Shown here: positions 1 to 6,277 of the stretch, in pieces
Layout: each line of letters opens with the position of its first letter
How positions within the stretch are numbered: the first letter of the stretch is position 1
Assembly (NCBI GenBank): GCA_945835085.1
Contig: CAMAIG010000012.1
Span: 1-13,965, forward strand
Direction: 5' to 3'
Length of the DNA: 13,965 nucleotides
From: an uncultured Ruminococcus sp.
GTDB lineage: Bacteria; Bacillota; Clostridia; Oscillospirales; Ruminococcaceae
Translations under genes and position numbers: made by a program
The notes under the pieces: generated by a model
Told to the model about the DNA's origin: nothing
Database searches by the model: none
What the model saw: only the letters and a program-made list of their open reading frames with translations

Positions 1-19
1 GCACAAATAAGCGCAAGTT

Positions 20-182
20 AAAAGTTTCGTCCACCTTTTCCAAAGGTGGCGGGGGTCAAGGGGCGGGGAGCCCCCGCTGCCATTTCGTTTATGGTGTTGA
101 GTGAACTGTAAGTTTGTGGCTCGGTACCGATAAATACTTCTTTATCGGTAGTACCCTAAGACCGCCTCCCCTTTAAACTTTT
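20..182. repeat. Intergenic repeat-like element with internal hairpins
   Basis: This 163-bp non-coding segment is bounded by 8-bp inverted repeats, AAAAGTTT at 20-27 and AAACTTTT at 175-182. Inside it are three perfect stems: CCACCTTT/AAAGGTGG (31-38 with 42-49), GCGGGGG/CCCCCGC (49-55 with 71-77) and TACCGATAAA/TTTATCGGTA (125-134 with 141-150). The G-rich left part resembles interspersed intergenic repeats I associate with Ruminococcaceae genomes; that resemblance is from memory and was not searched. No open reading frame of note lies here. The window may begin here because an assembly contig broke in a repeat (inference). Confidence 0.4.
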
Positions 183-200
183 CTTCACAACATCTACTCT

Positions 201-227
201 CAAAAACGTGCCGGTGGCACGTTTTTG
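201..227. terminator. Bidirectional terminator-like hairpin
   Basis: A perfect 12-bp inverted repeat, CAAAAACGTGCC and GGCACGTTTTTG, encloses a 3-nt loop (GGT). The stem carries five T residues near the 3' end on both strands, so it could terminate transcription from either direction. It lies about 80 bp beyond the pckG terminator and could protect pckG from whatever gene lies left of the window. Confidence 0.4.
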
Positions 228-280
228 ACAAAGCAATTATTTAAAAAGTATTTGTGTATTGAATACCTTTTGTTTCAAAC

Positions 281-309
281 AAAAAGGGACTGCCGTGTGA
301 CAGTCCCTT
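281..309 (-). terminator. Rho-independent terminator of pckG
   Basis: Read on the minus strand, a 9-bp stem AAGGGACTG/CAGTCCCTT (301-309 with 284-292) with an 8-nt loop runs directly into a T-run (complement of the A tract at 281-285). It lies about 20 bp beyond the pckG stop codon, the expected place and orientation. A second weak inverted repeat of the TTTGTTT...AAACAAA type follows. Confidence 0.8.
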
Positions 310-328
310 AAAATTATTATTCGCCAAA

Positions 329-2161
329 TCAGCCAAGTCTTGCTTCGATCTTATCGAGCTGAGCGTAGAGAGCTGCGGGAACGTGGCCGCCCTTAGCAGC
401 GATGTCCTCGTCATAGTATCTGCGCATTTCAGCGATCTCCTTCTTCCAGAGATCCTTATCAACTGCAAGGAGCTTGTCCATGATCTCATCGGAAACCTCG
501 TCCTCAATGCCTGTGAGGTTGATATCTTCCTTCTTGGGGAGGTAGCCGATAGGAGTTTCAACAGCGTCAACAGTGCCTTCGCATCTTCTGATGATCCAGT
601 CGAGAACTCTCATGTTGTCGCCGAAGCCGGGCCACATGAAGTTGCCGTTCTCGTCCTGCTTGAACCAGTTAACGTTGAAGATCTTAGGAGCCTTGTCGCC
701 GAGCTTCTCGCCCATTTCAAGCCAGTGTGCCCAGTAATCGCCAACATTGTAGCCGATGAAGGGCTTCATAGCCATAGGATCGTGACGGAGTACGCCTACT
801 GCACCTGTAGCTGCTGCTGTTGTTTCGGAGGAAACTGCAGAGCCCATGTATGTGCCGTGTGTCCAGTCGAAGGACTGATATACGAGAGGAGTTGTGGAAG
901 CACGTCTGCCGCCGAAGATCATTGCGGAAACAGGCACGCCCTTAGGATTGTTGAACTCGGGAGAAATGCAGGGGCAGTTCTCAGCGGGAGCTGTAAATCT
1001 GGAGTTGGGGTGAGCGAGCTTCTGAGGCTTGCCGTCAGCGCCCATTACGGAAGTGAATTCCTTGCCGTTTACCTTAGCGCCCTTCCACTCGGTTGCGTCC
1101 TCGGGAGGATTCTTGTCAAGACCTTCCCACCAAACGGTGTTGTCTGCATTGTTCATAGCAACGTTTGTGAAGATAGTGTTCTTGGAAGTGGAAGCAAGAG
1201 CGTTGTAGTTGGACTTAGCATTTGTACCGGGAGCAACGCCGAAGAAGCCGTTCTCGGGGTTGATAGCGTAAAGTCTGCCGTCCTCGCCGGGCTTCATCCA
1301 TGCGATATCGTCGCCTACTGTGAATACCTCATAGCCCTGCTCCTTGTAAACAGCGGGAGGAATGAGCATTGCGAGGTTGGTCTTGCCGCAGGCAGAGGGG
1401 AACGCAGCGGTGATATACTTGATATCGCCGTCGGGCTTCTTAACGCCGAGGATAAGCATATGCTCAGCCATCCAGCCCTCGTTCTTGCCCTGATAGGAAG
1501 CGATACGCAGAGCGAAGCACTTCTTGCCGAGAAGAACGTTTCCGCCGTATGCGGAGTTGATGGACCAGATAGTATTGTCCTGAGGGAACTGAACGATGTA
1601 TCTGTTCTCGGGATCAACATCAGCCTTGGAGTGGAGGCCTCTTACGAAGTCGTTGGAGGTATCACCCAGGTTCTTGAAAGCCTGAGCGCCCATTCTTGTC
1701 ATGATATTCATGTTGAGTACAACATAGATAGAGTCGGTGATCTCAACGCCTACCTTAGCGAGAGGAGAACCGATAGGTCCCATGGAGTAAGGGATAACAT
1801 ACATGGTTCTGCCCTTCATTACGCCGTCATAGAGCTTGGAAAGCTTAGCGTACATCTCAGCGGGATCGCACCAGTTGTTTGTAGGGCCTGCTTCTTCCTT
1901 GGTAGGTGTGCAGATGAAGGTTCTGTCCTCAACACGAGCAACGTCGTTGGGGAGTGTTCTGTGGTACAGACAGCCGGGAAGCTTCTCGCTGTTGAGTCTG
2001 TACATCTTATCTCTGTTGCCCTCGGGAAGAGCGCATACCTCATCGGTAAGAGCGTCGAGCTGCTCCTTGGAACCGTCGATCCATACAACCTTCTCAGGCT
2101 TTGTAAGAGCGACCATTTCGTCAACCCACTTGAGTACGTTAGGATTGTTTGTAAGTGACAT
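329..2161 (-). CDS. pckG: Phosphoenolpyruvate carboxykinase (GTP)
   Basis: A 610-residue cytosolic enzyme, full length for the GTP-dependent PEPCK family (EC 4.1.1.32). It interconverts oxaloacetate + GTP and phosphoenolpyruvate + GDP + CO2. Visible motifs are the GTP-class P-loop FPSACGKTN at residues 254-262, with the hyper-reactive cysteine at Cys258, and the metal-binding kinase-2 motif GDDIAW at 283-288, followed by the NPENGFFGVAPGT segment. ATP-type PEPCK has different motifs, so the class call is firm. The ATG start is preceded by AAAGGAG (plus-strand 2171-2177) at 9 nt. The gene stands alone, transcribed away from the mutS cluster, with its own promoter and terminator. In succinate-forming gut and rumen anaerobes this enzyme usually runs in the CO2-fixing direction; that direction is an inference here. 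Confidence 0.97.
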   Translation of the reverse strand: MSLTNNPNVLKWVDEMVALTKPEKVVWIDGSKEQLDALTDEVCALPEGNRDKMYRLNSEKLPGCLYHRTLPNDVARVEDRTFICTPTKEEAGPTNNWCDPAEMYAKLSKLYDGVMKGRTMYVIPYSMGPIGSPLAKVGVEITDSIYVVLNMNIMTRMGAQAFKNLGDTSNDFVRGLHSKADVDPENRYIVQFPQDNTIWSINSAYGGNVLLGKKCFALRIASYQGKNEGWMAEHMLILGVKKPDGDIKYITAAFPSACGKTNLAMLIPPAVYKEQGYEVFTVGDDIAWMKPGEDGRLYAINPENGFFGVAPGTNAKSNYNALASTSKNTIFTNVAMNNADNTVWWEGLDKNPPEDATEWKGAKVNGKEFTSVMGADGKPQKLAHPNSRFTAPAENCPCISPEFNNPKGVPVSAMIFGGRRASTTPLVYQSFDWTHGTYMGSAVSSETTAAATGAVGVLRHDPMAMKPFIGYNVGDYWAHWLEMGEKLGDKAPKIFNVNWFKQDENGNFMWPGFGDNMRVLDWIIRRCEGTVDAVETPIGYLPKKEDINLTGIEDEVSDEIMDKLLAVDKDLWKKEIAEMRRYYDEDIAAKGGHVPAALYAQLDKIEARLG

Positions 2162-2177
2162 GATTCAAAACTCCTTT

Positions 2178-2281
2178 ATCTTAAAGATATTTTAGACGGA
2201 AAAAAGTGCCGGCACGGCTCGTCTGCGGACAGCTTATACAGCCGGCTGCAGGACTTCTTGCAAGCCCTTAATACTATTCCA
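2178..2281 (-). promoter_or_regulatory. pckG 5' leader with paired GCCGGC palindromes
   Basis: Between the predicted transcription start and the pckG ribosome site lie two perfect 10-bp palindromes with a shared GCCGGC core: GTGCCGGCAC at 2206-2215 and CAGCCGGCTG at 2239-2248. Their centres are 33 bp apart, close to three helical turns. An 8-bp palindrome CTTGCAAG sits at 2257-2264. On the RNA, AGACG and CGTCT (2220-2224 with 2194-2198) can close a small stem around the first palindrome, followed inside by a U-run. These could be operator half-sites for a dimeric regulator or an RNA structure; neither is proven. Confidence 0.4.
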
Positions 2282-2288
2282 TGCTACT

Positions 2289-2317
2289 ATTATACCCTAT
2301 ATTTCTCTCCGTGTCAA
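2289..2317 (-). promoter_or_regulatory. pckG promoter
   Basis: On the minus strand a perfect -35 hexamer TTGACA (complement of 2312-2317) is followed after exactly 17 bp by a perfect -10 hexamer TATAAT (complement of 2289-2294). This is a consensus housekeeping sigma-A promoter. It predicts a transcript start near 2282 and a leader of about 120 nt before pckG. Confidence 0.85.
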
Positions 2318-2489
2318 GCACATTCATCAGATTTTTTTGCCTTTTGCCCATAATAAAAATCGGGCGCTGCAGGAGCATTGGCATTGCCGCAGTCTGCTGC
2401 AGTTATATGACGAAAGGGTCATGGGGGAAATATATGCTCCGGAATGGATTTTTGCATAATTTCTTCGGTTCTCCGTCATTTTTTGCCAA

Positions 2490-2518
2490 TTGACAAATAC
2501 ACATTTATATGGTATAAT
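2490..2518 (+). promoter_or_regulatory. Promoter of the ymcA-like gene and mutS
   Basis: TTGACA at 2490-2495 and TATAAT at 2513-2518 are separated by 17 bp, a full sigma-A consensus. The start codon of the YmcA-like gene lies about 70 bp downstream. The stretch 2318-2489 between this and the divergent pckG promoter holds no gene I can support; it contains only AT-rich sequence and two copies of CTGCAG. Confidence 0.85.
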
Positions 2519-2590
2519 AAAACGGTATATTGAAAAAATATTTATTATGCCTCAGGGCATGATATTCAAAGAAAGGCTGGTTATTTGACC

Positions 2591-3004
2591 ATGAACGTAA
2601 TCGAAGCAGCAAGAGAGCTTGGAAAGGCTCTCCAGGCAGACCCCAGATATTCTCAGTACAACGCAGCAAAGCTTGCAAATGACAATGACGCCGAGCTTCA
2701 GAAGAAGATCGCTGAGTTCCATGAAAAGAGAGCGGCTCTCAATGTGGAGATGGGCAAGACCGACAAGGACACCGCCGCTATCACCGCCATAAACAACGAG
2801 CTTAACAAGATCTATATGGAAGTCACCGAAAATCCCAACATGATGGCATTTGAGGCAGCAAAGGCACAGATGGACGAGATACTTGAGAGCATAAACTACA
2901 TCGTTACCTGCTCCGCCAACGGCGAGGATCCCATGACCTGCCCCGAAAAGGCTCCCTTCACAGGCTGCGGAGGAAGCTGTGATTCCTGCAGCGGCTGCCA
3001 CTGA
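2591..3004 (+). CDS. YlbF/YmcA (RicA/RicF) family protein with cysteine-rich tail
   Basis: A small helical cytosolic protein of 137 residues from ATG 2591 (139 from an in-frame TTG at 2585). The first ~105 residues fit the YlbF/YmcA family: a helical core starting NVIEAARELG with the ENPNMMAFEAAKAQMDEIL helix. In Bacillus subtilis YmcA, YlbF and YaaT form an iron-sulfur complex that acts with RNase Y in mRNA maturation and in competence, biofilm and sporulation. The last ~35 residues hold six cysteines spaced C-x9-C-x8-C-x3-C-x2-C-x2-C and end in CH, a likely metal or Fe-S ligand set. The position just before mutS matches Bacillus ymcA synteny. The Shine-Dalgarno GAAAGG (2571-2576) is 8 nt from the TTG and 14 nt from the ATG, so the TTG start is a real alternative. 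The stop overlaps mutS by one base. Confidence 0.85.
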   Translation: MNVIEAARELGKALQADPRYSQYNAAKLANDNDAELQKKIAEFHEKRAALNVEMGKTDKDTAAITAINNELNKIYMEVTENPNMMAFEAAKAQMDEILESINYIVTCSANGEDPMTCPEKAPFTGCGGSCDSCSGCH

Positions 3005-5628
3005 TGGGCATGGAGATCGACAGAAGCACCCTGTCGCCTATGATGCAGCAATATTTCGAGGTCAAGGACAAGTACCCCGAGCATATTGTATTTTTCCGCC
3101 TGGGCGATTTTTATGAGATGTTTTTCGACGATGCGGTGAAGGTATCAAGGGCACTGGAGCTTACGCTTACGGGCAGGGACTGCGGTCAGGCTGAGCGTGC
3201 TCCCATGTGCGGCATACCCTACCACAGCGCAGAGATATACGAGAAAAAGCTTATTGATCTGGGCTTCAGAATAGTCATCTGCGAGCAGATGGAGGACCCG
3301 AAGCTTGCAAAGGGCATTGTGAAGCGTGACGTTATCCGCATAGTTACGCCGGGAACTCTTACGGAAAGCAATCTCCTCGATGATTCAAAGAATAACTTTA
3401 TAGGCGCTCTTTATGTTAACGGTCAGAGCGCTGCGCTGTGCTTTGCGGATATTTCCACGGGCACGGCGGAGCTTTTTTCCTATGGGGGAAAGGCTCCCGC
3501 AGAGCTTGAAGACGCAGTTATAAATGAGATATCCCGTTTTTCCCCTGCGGAGATGCTGATGAACGGCGAAGCTGCCGCAAACAAGGGCATTATTGCATTT
3601 CTCAGAGGTTCAATGGACCTCAGGGAGAATGTCATTCCCGATGAATGCTTTATGACGGAGAAAAATCTCGGCACACTTCTCAGCCAGTTCTCCGCTTCAT
3701 CGGCAGAAGCGCTGGGAGTTGACCCCTCGGATACCGCCGCTATGAGCGCACTTTGCGGGCTGTTTTTCTACATAAGCGATACCCAGAAGGCTGCCGTGGG
3801 ACGTTTCACGGGGCTTAATACCTATTACGACAACCGTTTCATGGCTCTTGATATGACCGCAAGGCGAAATCTTGAGCTTTGCGAAACAATGCGAAGCAAG
3901 GATAAAAAGGGAAGCCTGCTGTGGGTGCTTGACCATACCCGCACCTCAATGGGCAAGCGGCTTTTAAAGGCATATATCGAGCAGCCCCTCATAAAGCCTG
4001 CGGTCATTATTGACAGGCTTGACGCCGTTGAGGAGCTGACGGGCGACCCTGTGAAGCTTTTTCAGCTCATGGACGCTCTGGGAGAAGTATATGACCTTGA
4101 AAGGCTCATGACAAGGGTAATGTACAAGACCGCTACTCCCCGTGATATGAAGGCACTTTCACGGACTGCGGAAAAAATGCCCGAGATCAAGGCACTGACC
4201 GCAGACTGCCGCACAGCCCTTCTCAGAGGACTTTCGGAGAAGATACATGAGCTTGGGGAGATATCTGCCCTTGTGGGAAATGCCATAGTTGACGACCCGC
4301 CGCCGCTGCTCAAGGACGGGGGAGTTATCCGTGACGGCTTCAATTCCGAGCTTGACAGGCTGAGAAGCATAATCTCGGGAGGAAAGGGCATTCTCGATGA
4401 GATTGAAGCCCGTGAAAAGGAACGTACGGGCATCAAGAATCTTAAAATAGGCTACAACCGTGTTTTCGGATACTATATAGAAGTTACAAAATCCTATTAC
4501 GACCTGGTGCCCTCCGATTATATCCGCAAGCAGACCCTTTCAAACTGCGAGCGCTTTATCACCGAGGAGCTGAAAAAGGCTGAGCAGGAGATATCGGGCG
4601 CCAGCGAAAGGGTAGTTGTCCTTGAAGCGGAGATATTTGCCGAGGTAAGAGATTTTGTTGCATCACGGCTAAGCGAGGTGCAGGAAACTGCGGGAGCGGC
4701 TGCTGCGCTGGACGTTCTTTGCTCATTTGCAGACGTTTCCATGAAAAACCGCTATGTTAAGCCCGATATATCCATAGACGGTGCAATAGATATCAAGGCA
4801 GGCCGTCACCCCGTTGTGGAGCTTATGACCTCGGGGGAAATTTATGTGCCAAACGACGTTTATCTTGACACAGGCGACCGAAGAATGGCAATAATCACAG
4901 GTCCCAATATGGCTGGTAAATCAACATATATGAGGCAGACGGCGCTTATTGTTCTCATGGCTCAGATAGGCTGCTTCGTGCCTGCGGACTATGCAAGGAT
5001 ATCCATATGCGACCGCATTTTCACCCGTGTGGGAGCTTCCGACGACCTTACGGCGGGGCAGTCCACATTCATGGTGGAGATGAGTGAGGTGGCGGATATC
5101 CTTAAACACGCCACAAAGCAGAGCCTTGTTATCCTTGACGAGGTGGGACGAGGTACATCGACCTTTGACGGGATAAGCATTGCCACAGCCGTTGCGGAGC
5201 ATATCGCAAACGCAAGGAAAATAGGCTGCAAGACCATGTTTGCCACTCATTATCACGAGCTTATCGGGCTTGAGGGCAAGGTGGAGGGCGTGAAGAATTA
5301 TTCCGTTGCCGTTAAAAAGCACGGGGAAAGCATTAAGTTCCTGAGAAAGATAGTTGAGGGCGGCGTTGACGACAGCTACGGCATCGAGGTGGCAAAGCTT
5401 GCGGGGCTTCCAAAAAGCGTTATTACAAGGGCAAAGGAAATACTTGCCGAAATGGAGCTTGAAAACGGCAAGCCTTCGTCTGTTTCAAGCGAAGAGCCTC
5501 AGATATCCTTTACCGCCATCAAGGACGAAGAGGTGCTTTCAAGGCTCAGAAAAACAAATCCCGACGAGTTTTCCCCCAGAGAGGCGCTGCTGTTTCTCCA
5601 GGAGATATGGGACCTGCTCAACGAATAA
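3004..5628 (+). CDS. mutS: DNA mismatch repair protein MutS
   Basis: Full-length MutS of 874 residues, which scans DNA as a dimer and recruits MutL at mismatches. The N-terminal mismatch-binding domain carries the wedge motif F-Y-E at Phe36-Glu38 (within GDFYEMF), numbered as in E. coli MutS. Connector, lever and clamp domains follow (roughly 130-580). The ABC-type ATPase domain has Walker A GPNMAGKST at 633-641, then the signature region and Walker B with VILDEVGRGTSTFDG, and the ATHYHEL histidine motif. The C-terminal ~70 residues are the usual helix-turn-helix dimer tail. The start ATG overlaps the upstream TGA (TGATG), so translation is probably coupled; a second ATG lies two codons in. 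Tandem stops TAA TAG end the gene. It shares the promoter at 2490. Confidence 0.98.
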   Translation: MGMEIDRSTLSPMMQQYFEVKDKYPEHIVFFRLGDFYEMFFDDAVKVSRALELTLTGRDCGQAERAPMCGIPYHSAEIYEKKLIDLGFRIVICEQMEDPKLAKGIVKRDVIRIVTPGTLTESNLLDDSKNNFIGALYVNGQSAALCFADISTGTAELFSYGGKAPAELEDAVINEISRFSPAEMLMNGEAAANKGIIAFLRGSMDLRENVIPDECFMTEKNLGTLLSQFSASSAEALGVDPSDTAAMSALCGLFFYISDTQKAAVGRFTGLNTYYDNRFMALDMTARRNLELCETMRSKDKKGSLLWVLDHTRTSMGKRLLKAYIEQPLIKPAVIIDRLDAVEELTGDPVKLFQLMDALGEVYDLERLMTRVMYKTATPRDMKALSRTAEKMPEIKALTADCRTALLRGLSEKIHELGEISALVGNAIVDDPPPLLKDGGVIRDGFNSELDRLRSIISGGKGILDEIEAREKERTGIKNLKIGYNRVFGYYIEVTKSYYDLVPSDYIRKQTLSNCERFITEELKKAEQEISGASERVVVLEAEIFAEVRDFVASRLSEVQETAGAAAALDVLCSFADVSMKNRYVKPDISIDGAIDIKAGRHPVVELMTSGEIYVPNDVYLDTGDRRMAIITGPNMAGKSTYMRQTALIVLMAQIGCFVPADYARISICDRIFTRVGASDDLTAGQSTFMVEMSEVADILKHATKQSLVILDEVGRGTSTFDGISIATAVAEHIANARKIGCKTMFATHYHELIGLEGKVEGVKNYSVAVKKHGESIKFLRKIVEGGVDDSYGIEVAKLAGLPKSVITRAKEILAEMELENGKPSSVSSEEPQISFTAIKDEEVLSRLRKTNPDEFSPREALLFLQEIWDLLNE

Positions 5629-5810
5629 TAGTGTTCCCCAAATCAAACATAAACTGCTTGCTCTCTGACAAGATCTGCCGTAAGAAATCTTGCAGTTTGT
5701 AAGTTACCGAGCCGAAAAACAAGGGGAATATTGCTATCTCCCTAACGAGATGGCTTCAGTGGCACACTGATGATATTTGTCACTCAGATAGTGACATTTG
5801 TTATCTTGTA
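5629..5810 (+). other. Candidate structured RNA between mutS and the next gene
   Basis: The 240-bp gap after mutS can fold strongly. An outer stem pairs 5630-5639 with 5723-5732 (ten pairs including two G-U). Inside it AAACTG (5651-5656) pairs with CAGTTT (5693-5698), and CAAGAT (5669-5674) with ATCTTG (5687-5692). Downstream are three more hairpins: ATCTC/GAGAT (5736-5740 with 5747-5751), TCAGTG/CACTGA (5756-5761 with 5765-5770) and TGTCACT/AGTGACA (5778-5784 with 5790-5796), the last extended by GATA/TATC. CAAGAT can also pair with a second ATCTTG at 5803-5808, giving two mutually exclusive forms. I could not match it to a named riboswitch or RNA family. It could be a leader of the next gene, a 3' UTR structure of mutS, or a separate small RNA. 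Confidence 0.4.
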
Positions 5811-5834
5811 AGTCTTCTCTTTTTGAGTTATTAT
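5806..5834 (+). promoter_or_regulatory. Possible promoter for orf126-mutL-miaA
   Basis: TTGTAA at 5806-5811 (4 of 6 to the -35 consensus) and TATTAT at 5829-5834 (5 of 6 to the -10) are separated by 17 bp. This would start a transcript about 30 bp before the membrane-protein gene. It overlaps the end of the foldable region, so if used, that RNA would not be part of this transcript. Confidence 0.35.
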
Positions 5835-5868
5835 TTAATCATAAAATGACCCGAAGGAGAGAAGCCTT

Positions 5869-6249
5869 ATGAAAGAATATTATATCTATCTTATCATCGC
5901 AGTTCTTGGAGCAGGATTTTTGATAATAAACTCCGAGGGTGCGGCTGTCATCGGAGTGCTTGTGGCATTCTGGATTTTCCCCACGATCATCGCCTGCATT
6001 CTTGCGGGTATAGCCTCATATTTTGCGGAAAGGAAGGACAGTATCCTTCTGCAGCTGCTGCTTCTGCTGTTTATGGCGGCAGGAGGCACCTTGGGCACAT
6101 TTATGTCAGGCTCTTCATACTACTTTGATTCGCACGACGGAATGCGGATCGCAAGGAAAATTCTGCTTGAGATACAGGCAGTGATAGTATTTTATTTCGT
6201 GCTTGCAATGATGGGCGTTATAGATTTCAGCCTTAGCCTGCCCGGCTGA
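5869..6249 (+). CDS. Small membrane protein of unknown function
   Basis: I do not recognise this 126-residue protein. Four hydrophobic segments are visible at about 4-20, 25-50, 59-80 and 98-118, so it is probably a four-helix inner-membrane protein. A short charged loop AERKD (53-57) separates helices 2 and 3, and a hydrophilic stretch with SSYYFDSHDGMRIARK (82-97) precedes helix 4. No catalytic motif is visible. AAGGAG at 5854-5859 sits 9 nt before the ATG, good evidence that it is translated. It lies between mutS and mutL, with mutL 28 bp downstream, so it is probably cotranscribed with mutL, but nothing in its sequence suggests a part in DNA repair. Confidence 0.75.
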   Translation: MKEYYIYLIIAVLGAGFLIINSEGAAVIGVLVAFWIFPTIIACILAGIASYFAERKDSILLQLLLLLFMAAGGTLGTFMSGSSYYFDSHDGMRIARKILLEIQAVIVFYFVLAMMGVIDFSLSLPG

Positions 6250-6277
6250 TGAAAGGCTGATAATAGGAGATGTGAAA

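Noticed and set aside
383..2158. A 591-codon open reading frame on the plus strand lying entirely antisense to pckG
   Set aside because: Its length follows from the strong codon bias of pckG, which leaves few stops in this antisense phase. It has no domain I recognise, no ribosome site I could support, and pckG matches its family along its full length.
2281..2493. A 70-codon plus-strand reading frame in the divergent intergenic region
   Set aside because: It spans the pckG promoter and the mutS-cluster promoter, has no Shine-Dalgarno and encodes no recognisable protein.
5629..5868. 6S RNA or a named riboswitch in the mutS-orf126 gap
   Set aside because: The fold is a closed domain followed by separate hairpins, not one long bulged rod as in 6S, and I could not find conserved motifs of the common riboswitches.
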